A stretch of DNA of 64,000 nucleotides. Source: Glycomyces harbinensis. Lineage in GTDB: Bacteria; Actinomycetota; Actinomycetes; Mycobacteriales; Micromonosporaceae. The stretch lies in NCBI RefSeq assembly GCF_900101745.1, contig NZ_FNAD01000002.1:186001-250000 (forward strand), given 5' to 3'. Shown one piece after another: positions 40,900 through 49,255 of this stretch; position 1 is the first letter of the stretch; the number at the start of each line of letters is the position of its first letter. The notes beneath the pieces were generated by a model. It made no database searches and was not told where the DNA came from. It worked only from the letters and a program-made list of their open reading frames with translations. The position numbers and the translations under genes were made by a program.

Positions 40900-41631
40900 C
40901 TATTCGGGAGCGTCCGTTCGAAGGCTGGGCCGACGTGACCAGCCCGCGCAGACGGTGTAAGTGAAGGTGGCGGCGAGGGCCATGACCGCCAGGGCGCCCA
41001 GTTGGAGCGCGTCGAGGGCCGTTGTGAAGTTGCCGACCATCAGCGCGTCCCACGCCGCGGCGGGGTCGAGCTGGACGAACAGGACCGACGGCGGGCGCCA
41101 CACGTGGGAGCCGACGGGCGCGCGCTCGATCGCATCCCAGAACCGCTGCCACTCCTGCGCGCCGATCTTCCAGGCCACGACCTGGCAGGCGATGGAGCCG
41201 ACGACCAGGCCGAGCAGGAGCAGGGGTCCGCGCCGCTCGCGCATGGCGGTCCAGGCGCAGATCGCGGCGACCAGGCCCAGGACCAGGCCGATCCCGGCGA
41301 ACACGAGGTCGCCCTGGACGTAGCCCTCGGGGTAGGACTCGACGGAGGCCCACCTGTCGTCGAGGACGACGAACTCGACGCGGGGGGTGATGATCTGCCA
41401 GAGCATCGCGAAGGGGAAGCCGAGCGCGGTGAGGACGACGGCGAGGGCGCCGGCGGCGAGCAGGTCGCGCCCGACGGTGCGCTCCGAGCGGGTGCTCCCG
41501 CGGCCGTAGACGTGCGGGTCGAAGCCGTGGTCGGCGCCCGGCTCGCGCCGCGGCCGGGCGGCGCCCGCGCCGGAGGCGCCCGAACTGTCGTCCTGACGGA
41601 GGTTCACGGTGCGGTCGACGTCGTCTGTCAC
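40900..41631 (-). CDS. DUF2567-like four-helix membrane protein
   Basis: A 243-residue protein. A disordered charged N-terminus (about 55 residues) is followed by four transmembrane helices (LLAAGALAVVLTALGFPFA, LVFAGIGLVLGLVAAICAW, GPLLLLGLVVGSIACQVVA and ALQLGALAVMALAATFTYT). An extracytoplasmic loop contains PRVEFVVLDDRWASVESYPEGY. It fits the DUF2567 type of actinobacterial membrane proteins. The function is unknown. It lies 73 bp downstream of the MinD-like gene, possibly co-transcribed. Confidence 0.7.
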   Translation of the reverse strand: MTDDVDRTVNLRQDDSSGASGAGAARPRREPGADHGFDPHVYGRGSTRSERTVGRDLLAAGALAVVLTALGFPFAMLWQIITPRVEFVVLDDRWASVESYPEGYVQGDLVFAGIGLVLGLVAAICAWTAMRERRGPLLLLGLVVGSIACQVVAWKIGAQEWQRFWDAIERAPVGSHVWRPPSVLFVQLDPAAAWDALMVGNFTTALDALQLGALAVMALAATFTYTVCAGWSRRPSLRTDAPE

Positions 41632-41704
41632 GCCTGGAATCCTGCCACAGCGGACGGCGCGCCCGGCAGGGATGTGCGGGACGCACCTGTGGGTGCGCCC
41701 GTCC

Positions 41705-42802
41705 TTACAGGCCGTCGACGATGGTGGCGGCGGCCTCGAACCAGGCCGCGCGGGTCTCCGGCCGGAGCGCGGAGAACTGGATCTTCGCGCCCGGCTCGAG
41801 CGACGGGTCGTACGGGACGACCGCGCACGCGCGGGTGCGCTGCGAGAAGTGGCGCTGGAGGTCGTTCAGGAGCGGGCCGGGGTTGGGCGTGGGCATCGAC
41901 AGGAGGGTGACGGCGTTCTTGACGAGGTTGCCGTAGCCGCCCTCTTCGAGGTGGTCGAGCATCCAGTCGGCCGAGAACGCGGCGTCCTCGCGCGGCACGG
42001 TGGTGACCACGAGCCGGTCGACCGAGGAGACGACGGTGCGCCAGTTCGGGGACTCGACGTTGTTGCCGGTGTCGATGCACACGATGCCGTGGGTGCGGGT
42101 GAGGATGTCGAGCACCCGCAGCACGGTCGTGGGGTCGAGGCGGCGCTGGAGCTTGGGGTCCTCGTCGCCGGCGAGCACGTCGAACGAGCCGTCCGAGGAG
42201 TGGCGCAGGAACTCGTCCAGGTGCTCGGGCAGGTGGACGCCGGCGGCCTCGACCTGGTCGAGGTGCTCGACGAGGTGCCGTATGGTGCGTCCGTGGCGCG
42301 CCGACCCGGCGCGCAGGCCCAGGGTTCCGCGCAGTTCGTTGTCGTCCCAGGCGATGACGCCGCCGCCCCGCGCGGTGCCCATGGCGGCCGCGGACAGGAC
42401 GGTGGCGGTGGTCTTGTGGACGCCGCCCTTGGGGTTGATGAACGCGATGACGCGGCTGCGGCCGAGGTCGCGGCGCAGGCGCTGGAGCGCGACCGGGCTG
42501 GGCTCGGTGTGCTGCGGCGGCGGCGGGGCCTGTCGCGGCTGCGGAGGCAGACCCTGGGCGGGGCGCATCTGCGTCGGACTCGGCGGGGTCTGGGTGGCGA
42601 CGGGGGGACGGCGGCCCGCGGTGGGCACCGAGTAGTGGGCCTGGCCGGGCGGCGGTCCGACCGGCGGCGAGGGCGGGTAGGCCTCTCGCGGCGGGGGCGT
42701 GGGGGTCTGCTGCGCGCCGCCGGGGCGGCCCCGGCGTCCGAGCAGCTTCTGCCACCTGGACCCGTCGGATCGGTCGTTGCCCCAAGCTTCGGGCGTGTTC
42801 AC
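41705..42802 (-). CDS. MinD/ParA-like ATPase with variant Walker A (ESX-associated type)
   Basis: A protein of about 365 residues. A proline-rich disordered N-terminus (about residues 25-105) is followed by a ParA/MinD P-loop domain. The deviant Walker A reads FINPKGGVHKTTATVL, with His in place of the usual Gly before the catalytic Lys. Later elements are VIAWDDNELRGTLGLRAG, VCIDTGNNVESPNW and VVTTVPREDAAFSADWM. Proteins of this shape (EspI/EccI-like, SCO5717-like) accompany type VII secretion loci, but no ESX core genes are here. GTG 42802 is chosen because GAGGAGG is 6 bases upstream. Confidence 0.82.
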   Translation of the reverse strand: MNTPEAWGNDRSDGSRWQKLLGRRGRPGGAQQTPTPPPREAYPPSPPVGPPPGQAHYSVPTAGRRPPVATQTPPSPTQMRPAQGLPPQPRQAPPPPQHTEPSPVALQRLRRDLGRSRVIAFINPKGGVHKTTATVLSAAAMGTARGGGVIAWDDNELRGTLGLRAGSARHGRTIRHLVEHLDQVEAAGVHLPEHLDEFLRHSSDGSFDVLAGDEDPKLQRRLDPTTVLRVLDILTRTHGIVCIDTGNNVESPNWRTVVSSVDRLVVTTVPREDAAFSADWMLDHLEEGGYGNLVKNAVTLLSMPTPNPGPLLNDLQRHFSQRTRACAVVPYDPSLEPGAKIQFSALRPETRAAWFEAAATIVDGL

Positions 42803-43010
42803 GCGCAACCTCCTCTCGGCCGGACTGAGTCATGGCTCGCGGGCCGCTTCGGCGAAGTCCGCGAACCATCGGTTCGCTTCGCCTTGACGGTCCGAGCAGC
42901 GCCTTCCCGACCGGACACCATTACCACCCGCGACTATTAGAACACAACGATTCCTCAAGGCCCGTCGTGAATCGCGGGCCGCCGGGCCCGGGGGGTGAGG
43001 CGTGCGTTAC

Positions 43011-43034
43011 GTCCGCCTCCCCTTCGAGGCGGAC
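43011..43034 (-). terminator. Terminator after rluD
   Basis: 9-bp stem GTCCGCCTC (43011-43019), CCCTTC loop, complement 43026-43034, 25 bp past the rluD stop. Confidence 0.6.
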
Positions 43035-43058
43035 ACCTCGTACCAGTCTAGAGGCTGC

Positions 43059-44009
43059 CTAAGAGTCGGCTCGCAACCGCGCCAGCGCGGTCGCCAAGTC
43101 CTCGGGGTATTCACTCGTGAAGGTGACCGTGCGGCCCTGGGTGGGGTGGACGAACTCGAGCCGGTAGGCGTGCAGCCATTGCCTTGTCAGGCCCAGCTTC
43201 TCGGCCATGGTCGGGTCGGCGCCGTAGGTCAGGTCGCCCGCGAGCGGGTGGCCGAGGGCCGAGAAGTGCACGCGGATCTGGTGGGTCCGGCCGGTCTCCA
43301 GGCCGAGGTCCATCAGGGAGGCGCCGGGGAAGACCTCGATGGTGTCGTAGTGGGTGACGCTCGGTTTGCCGTCGGCGACGACCGCCCACTTGTAGTCGTG
43401 GCGGGGGTGGCGCCCGATCGGGGCGTCCACGGTGCCCGAGAGCGGGTCCGGATGCCCTTGGGCCACGGCCCGGTAGCGCTTGGAGACCCGGCGCTCCTTG
43501 AAGGCGCGCTTGAGTTCGGAGTACGCGGCCTCGCTCTTGGCGACGACCATGAGCCCCGAGGTGCCCACGTCGAGGCGGTGCACGATGCCCTGGCGCTCGT
43601 CGGGGCCGTGGCTGGAGAGCCGGTAGCCGGCCGCGGCGAGGCCGCCGGTCACGGTGGGGCCGCTCCAGCCCGGGCTGGAGTGGGCGGCGACGCCGACCGG
43701 CTTGGAGACCACGACGATGTCGTCGTCGTCGAACACGACGTCCAGGCCCTCGACGGGCTCGGCCTCGCGGATGCGCACGTCCTCGGGCGGCGGCGGGAGG
43801 ACCACTTCGAGCCAGGAGCCGGCGCTGACCCGGTCGGACTTGCTCGCGCAGGCGGCGCCGTCGACCGTGACGTCGCCGGCGACGACCAGTTCGGCGGCCA
43901 CGGTGCGGGACAGGCCCAGCAGGCGCGAGACCACCTGGTCGATCCGCTGGCCTTCGAGGCCTTCGGGGATCGGCAGGGCGCGGGTCTGGCGGGCGGCGGG
44001 ACCGCTCAT
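43059..44009 (-). CDS. rluD: RluD-family 23S rRNA pseudouridine synthase
   Basis: A 316-residue enzyme. The N-terminal S4 domain (QRIDQVVSRLLGLSRTVAAE) precedes the pseudouridine synthase core. The catalytic Asp is in GIVHRLDVGTSGLMVVAK, and the C-terminal motif is GRTHQIRVHFSALGHPLAGD. It acts on 23S rRNA. The start is ATG 44009, overlapping the lspA stop by 4 bp, the classic lspA-rluD coupling of Actinobacteria and other bacteria. Confidence 0.95.
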   Translation of the reverse strand: MSGPAARQTRALPIPEGLEGQRIDQVVSRLLGLSRTVAAELVVAGDVTVDGAACASKSDRVSAGSWLEVVLPPPPEDVRIREAEPVEGLDVVFDDDDIVVVSKPVGVAAHSSPGWSGPTVTGGLAAAGYRLSSHGPDERQGIVHRLDVGTSGLMVVAKSEAAYSELKRAFKERRVSKRYRAVAQGHPDPLSGTVDAPIGRHPRHDYKWAVVADGKPSVTHYDTIEVFPGASLMDLGLETGRTHQIRVHFSALGHPLAGDLTYGADPTMAEKLGLTRQWLHAYRLEFVHPTQGRTVTFTSEYPEDLATALARLRADS

Positions 44010-44635
44010 GCCGCCACTTCCTTCTCCGGGCTCTTGCGGGATTCGGGCGAGAAGCCGTGGCCGGTGAGTTCGAGCAGCACGATGAGCACGACGCCGCAGC
44101 ACAGCGCCGAGTCGGCGAGGTTGAAGATGGGGAAGGCCTCGCCGAAGGGCTTGAACACGCTGATGAAGTCGACCACGTGGCCGTGCGCGAAACCGGGGTC
44201 GCGGAAGAGCCGGTCGACCAGGTTCCCGGCCGCGCCGCCCAGCACCAGGCCGATCGCGATCGACCACGCCGGGTAGCGGATGCGGGTGGACAGGAAGACC
44301 AGGAACACCGTCACCGCCGAGGCGGCGATGGTGAAGATCCAGGTGTAGCCGGTGCCGAGGCTGAAGGCCGCACCGGAGTTCCACGTCAGGCTCAGGTGCA
44401 CGAGCCCGCCGAGGATGCGCACCGGCTCCCGCGGGTCCAGGTTCGCCTCGGCGAGGGCCTTCGTCCACTGGTCGAGCCCGATCGCCGTCGCGGCGATCAG
44501 GAGCGCGGCCAGTGCCAGGCCGGGCCTGGGTCTGGGGGGTGTCTCGTCGGTCCCCGGGACGCTCTCGGCGGTGCGCTCGTCGGTCTTCTCGACAGTGCTC
44601 TCGTCGACGGTCTCGGGCTGCTTGTCCTCGCTCAG
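44006..44635 (-). CDS. lspA: Lipoprotein signal peptidase (signal peptidase II)
   Basis: A protein of about 209 residues. An acidic cytosolic N-terminus of about 40 residues is followed by four transmembrane helices. The aspartic protease dyad lies in GGAAGNLVDRLFRD and FNLADSALC. It removes signal peptides from prolipoproteins at the inner membrane. The start is difficult: CTG 44635 overlaps the traR stop (CTGA) and sits 8 bases after GGAGGAG, and is preferred. A TTG at 44659 would place the start inside the upstream gene. Confidence 0.93.
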   Translation of the reverse strand: MSEDKQPETVDESTVEKTDERTAESVPGTDETPPRPRPGLALAALLIAATAIGLDQWTKALAEANLDPREPVRILGGLVHLSLTWNSGAAFSLGTGYTWIFTIAASAVTVFLVFLSTRIRYPAWSIAIGLVLGGAAGNLVDRLFRDPGFAHGHVVDFISVFKPFGEAFPIFNLADSALCCGVVLIVLLELTGHGFSPESRKSPEKEVAA

Positions 44636-45216
44636 CGTCGCTCCTCCAGCTGTTTGCAACTGACGCAGAGGGTAGCGGACGGGAACGCGGCGAGCCTCGC
44701 CGCCGGGATCGGTTTACCGCACTTCTCACAGAAGCCGTACTCGCCCTCGTCGAGGCGTTCGAGGGCGTGGCTGACCTGGCGGATGCGCTCGGAGATCGCT
44801 CCGGCGACGGCGACCTCGTGCTCGTGCTCGACGGTCTTGGAGCCGGAGTCGATCTGGTCGTCGCCGGCGGTGTCGCTGAGGCGCTCGCGCTGGGCGAGGG
44901 CGATCGAGTCGGTGTACCGCGTCTGCTCGGCGACCAGTTCGTCCAGGCGCTCCTTCAGCGCGGAGCGCAGTTCGGCCTGCTCCACCTCGGTGCGCAGCTG
45001 GTGGGCCTCGGCCTCCGGGGCGGCGGGCGGCTTCGGCGGGGCGGCCTTGGCCGTCTTCTTCGCGGTCTTCTTGACGGCCGCTTTCACCCCTGTCTCGGCG
45101 GCGGGCGTGGCCGCCGTCTTCTTCGCCGCGGTCTTCTTGACCGCGGCCTTCTTCACCGCAGCCGTCTTGACCGCCTTCTTCGCGGCCTGCTTCTGGGTCT
45201 TCTTAGCTGGACTCAT
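44632..45216 (-). CDS. TraR/DksA-type zinc-finger protein with H1-like basic tail
   Basis: A 194-residue protein. The first 60 or so residues are Lys/Ala/Thr-rich histone-H1-like repeats (KKTAAKK-type, e.g. VKKAAVKKTAAKKTAATPAA). A coiled-coil follows (RSALKERLDELVAEQTRYTD). A C4 zinc finger follows the helix LERLDEGEYGFC and comprises CEKCGKPI and LCVSCKQ. The globular part resembles DksA, which binds the RNA polymerase secondary channel; the basic tail would bind nucleic acid. It heads the traR-lspA-rluD operon, with a consensus promoter and a structured leader upstream. Confidence 0.9.
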   Translation of the reverse strand: MSPAKKTQKQAAKKAVKTAAVKKAAVKKTAAKKTAATPAAETGVKAAVKKTAKKTAKAAPPKPPAAPEAEAHQLRTEVEQAELRSALKERLDELVAEQTRYTDSIALAQRERLSDTAGDDQIDSGSKTVEHEHEVAVAGAISERIRQVSHALERLDEGEYGFCEKCGKPIPAARLAAFPSATLCVSCKQLEERR

Positions 45217-45357
45217 GACGCGCCTCTGGAGGGGTATGTCGGCTCGGGTTCCGGTGGTGTCGGAGCACGGCGGAGCCGCAGTGGCGGCCCGTATCGGGCA
45301 TTCGGCATCGCGGCTCCTGAGATCACGTACTCCGGACGACCTCGCCGAAACGAGGAC

Positions 45358-45402
45358 AATTGCGCGCCAGGCCCCGCCGGAGCGGGGACCTGCCGCGCAA
45401 TT
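45358..45402 (-). other. 45-nt hairpin in the traR/dksA leader
   Basis: AATTGCGCG ... CGCGCAATT arms enclose CAGG/CCTG and CCCCGC/GCGGGG pairings with a 4-base loop. The long, slightly interrupted stem-loop starts a few bases downstream of the predicted transcription start, about 140 nt before the start codon. Confidence 0.6.
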
Positions 45403-45410
45403 AATCACAC

Positions 45411-45439
45411 AGAATACGCAAGACCCGCAACGAGGTCAA
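45411..45439 (-). promoter_or_regulatory. Housekeeping promoter of the traR-lspA-rluD operon
   Basis: -35 TTGACC (45439-45434), 17-bp spacer, -10 TATTCT (45416-45411) on the minus strand. It is one of the best sigma-70-type matches in the window and predicts a leader of about 185 nt. Confidence 0.7.
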
Positions 45440-45477
45440 TTACTTCCAGAACTTGTGTCCGGACTGTGCGTCAGGAT

Positions 45478-46098
45478 TCAGCGTCCCGCCACCGGGACCA
45501 TGAGCAGCCGCGACGCCGGCTCGCACAGCGCGCAGGGCGTGAACCCCAGCTCGAGGGCCTCGGCGACCGGCAGCGGCTCGTGCTCGCGGCCGTGCAGGTG
45601 CATGCACGTCGAGTGGTGGAAGCGCGGGCGGCCGTCGACGACGGCGACCTCGGTGTCCAGGCGCATCAGGGCCGCGGCCTCGACGCTGGACAGGCGCTGC
45701 TCGGTGGGCTCGTCGGCCGTGGACTCGGGGGCCCGGTGGCTCGGCGGGACCTGCGTGCGGCCCTTGCGCTGCGGCGCCTCCTCGAAGCGGAGCTCCGGAT
45801 CGCGGTCGACCGCGTAGTCGGTGGACTCGAAGGTCATGCCTTCGAGCAGCGGCAGTTCGGTGGTCGGCGTGTCGTCGATCCCGATCCGCCTGAACTGCTG
45901 CGTGTCATCGCCCGAGACGTCGCGGGGGATCACGCGCGGGCGCTTGGCGCTCCGCCCGCGTATCCCCGCGTACAGGGCGATGCCGGCCGCCAGACTCGCC
46001 GCGACGGACGAGACCAGCAGTTGGTTGTTTCCGGTGATCATGCCGGCGACCAGCAAGACCGCCGCGGTGACGAGGATCAGCAGGCTGCTGACGATCAC
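45478..46098 (-). CDS. Membrane protein with C-terminal Cys/His-rich motif
   Basis: A protein of about 206 residues. Two N-terminal transmembrane helices (SLLILVTAAVLLVAGMIT, LLVSSVAASLAAGIALYAG) precede a charged linker. The C-terminal motif begins FHHSTCMHLHGREHE and ends FTPCALCEP. The H-x4-C...C-x2-C arrangement resembles a small zinc-knuckle module seen at the C-termini of many actinobacterial proteins. The function is unknown. GTG 46098 is preferred because GGAGGACACGAC precedes it directly and the helix begins at once. Confidence 0.75.
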   Translation of the reverse strand: MIVSSLLILVTAAVLLVAGMITGNNQLLVSSVAASLAAGIALYAGIRGRSAKRPRVIPRDVSGDDTQQFRRIGIDDTPTTELPLLEGMTFESTDYAVDRDPELRFEEAPQRKGRTQVPPSHRAPESTADEPTEQRLSSVEAAALMRLDTEVAVVDGRPRFHHSTCMHLHGREHEPLPVAEALELGFTPCALCEPASRLLMVPVAGR

Positions 46099-46368
46099 GT
46101 CGTGTCCTCCCCTGCGCGAGGTGCGGGGCACTCGCGCGGTCCTTCGCGGCCCGTGCGGGCCGCGCCTTCGTTGAAAGCATGGTGCGGCGGTGAGGGCGGC
46201 CGTTCTCACGGCGCCCTCACCCGCTCACCCATGCATAACGAGGCGATCCCCGTTCAGGTTATGGCCCGGGGCGGACCGATGTCGGACGTCGCCTCGGGAA
46301 CGGACGGCGTCCTGGCCGCCGGAGGAGGCGGCCGGGGAGGGACCTGGCACGACGGGGGCGCGCGGGGG

Positions 46369-47319
46369 CTAGCCTCGCCCGCCCTGCATCACGAAGGCGG
46401 ACCGGGAGCCGGTGCGCTCGCTCGCGGGCTGCTGCTGGGTCTCTTCGAAGGCGTCCTCGTCGGTGCGGCCCTGCTGGCCGTTGAGGTCGCGCAGCTGGCT
46501 CTCGAGGTAGAGCTTGAGGCGGGTCCGGTACTCGCGCTCGAAGGTCTTGAGCTCTTCGATGTTGTGCAGCAGCGAAGTCCGGGACTCCTCCAGCTGGCCG
46601 ATGACCTTCTGGCGCTCCTGCTCAGATTCCATCTCGAGGCGCTCGGCCTTGTCGCGGGCCTGTCCCACCAGGTCCTCGGCCTGCGCACGCGCCTCGGAGA
46701 CCATCGTCTCGGCGTCGCGCTGGGCCTCGGTGACCATGGTCTTGGAGTCGCGCTGCGCCGACGACACCATCGTCTGCGATTCGCGCTGGGCCTCGGAGAC
46801 CATCGACTGCGCCTCGCGCTGCGCCTCGGTGAGCAGCGTGTCGGCCTCCCGGCGGGAGTCCTCCAGGTGCTCGTCGGCGGTGCGCTGGGCGACCATGAGG
46901 AGGCGCAGGGCCTCCTGCTCGCCGCCGCCGGCGGCCGGTGCGGGCGCCTCCTGCTGCGGGGCGCGCTGGGCCAGCTCCTGCTGGAGCTGCTGCGACTGCT
47001 GCTGCGCGGCCACCATCTGCTGGTGCATCTCGTGCAGCTCGCCGTCGAGCTCCTGGAGCTGCTGCTCCATGGCGTGCTTTTCCCGCTGCACCCGATCGAG
47101 TGCGGCGGCCATCTCGGCGTGGTCGGCTGCCCCGGGGGGAGCACCGGCGCGGAGGCTGTCGAGCTGAGCACGAAGTTCGCCGTTCTCATCGCTGAGGCGG
47201 GCGAGTTCTCGCTCGACCTCATCGAGGAAGCCGTCGACCTCGTCCTCGTCGTATCCGCGCTTTCCGAGCATGGGTTTCTTGAACGTGACGTTGTGAACGT
47301 CTGCTGGGGTCAGCGGCAT
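46369..47319 (-). CDS. divIVA: DivIVA-family polar growth protein (Wag31-like)
   Basis: A 316-residue cytoplasmic coiled-coil protein that marks cell poles/septa and recruits the wall-growth machinery. The conserved membrane-binding N-terminus is [20 protein letters not shown], then [20 protein letters not shown] Gln/Ala-rich linker follows (about residues 95-130). A second coiled coil is built of 11-residue repeats of type (S/T)EAQR(E/D)xxxMV, five to six copies (about residues 155-215). The Gln-rich tail is divergent. It is the last gene of the ftsQ-ftsZ-yggS-sepF-yggT-divIVA series. ATG 47319 follows AAGGAG. Confidence 0.95.
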   Translation of the reverse strand: MPLTPADVHNVTFKKPMLGKRGYDEDEVDGFLDEVERELARLSDENGELRAQLDSLRAGAPPGAADHAEMAAALDRVQREKHAMEQQLQELDGELHEMHQQMVAAQQQSQQLQQELAQRAPQQEAPAPAAGGGEQEALRLLMVAQRTADEHLEDSRREADTLLTEAQREAQSMVSEAQRESQTMVSSAQRDSKTMVTEAQRDAETMVSEARAQAEDLVGQARDKAERLEMESEQERQKVIGQLEESRTSLLHNIEELKTFEREYRTRLKLYLESQLRDLNGQQGRTDEDAFEETQQQPASERTGSRSAFVMQGGRG

Positions 47320-47402
47320 TCGAAACTCCTTCTCAGCTGTTCGCCTGGCGCACAAGGCCACCCGACACGATAACCGTGCCTTGCACCCCCGCCCGGAACC
47401 GC

Positions 47403-47696
47403 TCAGGAGATGAGTCCCCCGATGACGAAGTCCATCAGGATCCACACGGCCAAGAGCAGCGCCAGGAACGCCAGATCAATCGATACACTACCAAGCCTGA
47501 GAGGGGGTATCACCTTCCTCAACCCCTTCAGGGGAGGGTCGGTCACGCTGTACACCGTCTCCAGCACGGCCGCGGCCTTCGGGCCGGGCTCCCAGCGGCG
47601 GGAGAACTGGATCACCACGCTGCACACCAGACGGGCCAGCAGGAACAGGTAGAAGGCGAAGAGCGCCAGATAGATCAGCTGCAGTGCCAGGTTCAC
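47403..47696 (-). CDS. yggT: YggT family membrane protein
   Basis: A 97-residue protein with two transmembrane helices ([18 protein letters not shown] and [19 protein letters not shown]) and the YggT signature [19 protein letters not shown] between them. It is a conserved partner of sepF in the division cluster. Its role is membrane-linked, possibly in cell-shape or osmotic adaptation; not biochemically defined. GTG start. Confidence 0.93.
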   Translation of the reverse strand: MNLALQLIYLALFAFYLFLLARLVCSVVIQFSRRWEPGPKAAAVLETVYSVTDPPLKGLRKVIPPLRLGSVSIDLAFLALLLAVWILMDFVIGGLIS

Positions 47697-47717
47697 GGTC
47701 TGGAGTCTATCCCTCGT

Positions 47718-48311
47718 TCAGGTCTGGTTGAAGAACCCGCCCTCGGCGATCTTGGCCTTGTCCTCGGCGGTCACCTGGACGTGGGGCGGCGAGAGCAGGA
47801 ACACACGGTTCGTCACCCGCTCGAAGGAGCCCCGCGTCCCGAAGATGAGCCCCGCGGCGAAGTCGACCAGGCGCTTGGCGTCGGCCTGCTCCATCTCCGA
47901 GAGGTTCATGATCACCGCGGTGCCGTCGCGGTAGCGCTCGCCGATGGTGCGGCATTCGTTGTACGTCGTCGGGTGCAGGGTGGTTATCCGGTAGTTCGCG
48001 TGCGCCTCGTCCTCGGCCGGGACCGCCCGGACGGGCGAGGGCTCGGCGAGTGCGAGGTTGTCCCGGGTGAGCGGGGTGACCGAACCCGATCCGCGGTTGA
48101 GCTGGCGGACGGGACTGCGGTCCTCGGTGCCCCGGCGGTCGTCGTTGGTGCGCCCGACCCGGCCGGTGGTGCGCTGCGCGCCCCGCGCCCGCGCGGGGGG
48201 CCGCTGCTGCTCTTCGGCGAACTCGTCGCTCTCCTCATAGCCGTTGTAGCCGCGATCGTCCTCGTCCTCGATGAGGCCGAGCCAGATGCCTGCCTTCCGC
48301 ATCGCGCCCAT
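47718..48311 (-). CDS. sepF: Cell division protein SepF
   Basis: A 197-residue protein. The N-terminal amphipathic membrane anchor (MGAMRKAGIWLGLIEDEDD) leads to a disordered linker. The SepF domain (about residues 105-190) contains ECRTIGERYRDGTAVIMNLS, DAKRLVDFAAGLIFGTRGS and NRVFLLSPPHVQVT. It tethers FtsZ to the membrane, the essential anchor in Actinobacteria lacking FtsA and ZipA. The start ATG 48311 has GAGGAGGGAG upstream. Confidence 0.96.
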   Translation of the reverse strand: MGAMRKAGIWLGLIEDEDDRGYNGYEESDEFAEEQQRPPARARGAQRTTGRVGRTNDDRRGTEDRSPVRQLNRGSGSVTPLTRDNLALAEPSPVRAVPAEDEAHANYRITTLHPTTYNECRTIGERYRDGTAVIMNLSEMEQADAKRLVDFAAGLIFGTRGSFERVTNRVFLLSPPHVQVTAEDKAKIAEGGFFNQT

Positions 48312-48454
48312 CGATCGTGCTCCCTCCTCGGGCCGCGCCCCTGCTTGAGTCAGGTACGCGGTCTCATCCTAGCGCCGACTCCTTACACGGATGTGTTTTT
48401 GCCCGACTAATCAGCCGTCGCCCACGGCTCTGATATCACTGCCGACACATAACC

Positions 48455-49162
48455 TTACGTCATCGGTTCACGTTCGCCGAGCACGTTTCTGCCCAGTCTG
48501 ACCATTGTGGCCCCCGCATCGACCGCGGCGGCGAAATCGTTGCTCATGCCCGCCGAGACCTCGGTGGCACCGGAGTCGACGCGGCGCACCACCTCGGAGC
48601 ATTCGGCAAGCAGGGCAAAGGCTTTGGCGGGTTCCCACCCGAGCGGGGCGACGGCCATGACGCCCTTCGGGCGCAGCGACGCGGTGCCCGCGAGGTGCTC
48701 GGCGAGCGCTTCGAGACCGCCCACCGGCGTGCCGCCGCGCGACACGTCGCCGTCGAGGCTCACCTGGATGAGGGCGTTCACCGTGCGGCCGTGCGCGGTC
48801 GCGGCCCTGTCGAGCGCGTCCGCGAGCGGCGCGCGGTCGACCGAATGCACCCAATCGGCGTACCCGGCGACCGAGCGGGCCTTGTTGCGCTGGAGCTGGC
48901 CGACGAAGTGCCACACCGGTTCCAGGCCCAGGGCGGCCAGTTCGGCGGCTTTCGGCGCGGCCTCCTGGTCGCGGTTCTCCCCCAGGTCGGCCTGGCCCAG
49001 TTCGGCGAGCGCGGCGGCGTCGGAGGCGGGGAAGTGCTTGGTGACGACGACGAGGCGGACCGAGCCGGGGTCGCGTCCGGCGGCGGCGCAGGCGGACCCG
49101 ATGGCCTGGCGCGTCCGGTTCAGGTTCTCCCGCAACTGGATTCGTCGCGCTTGCGTGGTCAA
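48455..49162 (-). CDS. yggS: YggS-family PLP homeostasis protein
   Basis: A 235-residue PLP-binding (beta/alpha)8 barrel without known catalysis, which regulates the pyridoxal phosphate pool. The PLP lysine is in RLVVVTKHFPASDAAALAEL, with GENRDQEAAPKAAEL, WHFVGQLQRNK and the phosphate site SAGMSNDFAAAVDAGATMVR. TTG 49162 is the start (MTTQARRIQLRENL). It lies 93 bp downstream of ftsZ; the multicopper-oxidase-like pgeF/ylmD gene usually found between them is missing. Confidence 0.94.
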   Translation of the reverse strand: MTTQARRIQLRENLNRTRQAIGSACAAAGRDPGSVRLVVVTKHFPASDAAALAELGQADLGENRDQEAAPKAAELAALGLEPVWHFVGQLQRNKARSVAGYADWVHSVDRAPLADALDRAATAHGRTVNALIQVSLDGDVSRGGTPVGGLEALAEHLAGTASLRPKGVMAVAPLGWEPAKAFALLAECSEVVRRVDSGATEVSAGMSNDFAAAVDAGATMVRLGRNVLGEREPMT

Positions 49163-49255
49163 GAGTGCGGTCCTCGGCGGTCGCGGGGCGGTCGGGTGCG
49201 TCGGGGCGGTCGGCGTTCCGTCAGGCGTGTCGCGGGGCCCGACGGCACGCCGCCG

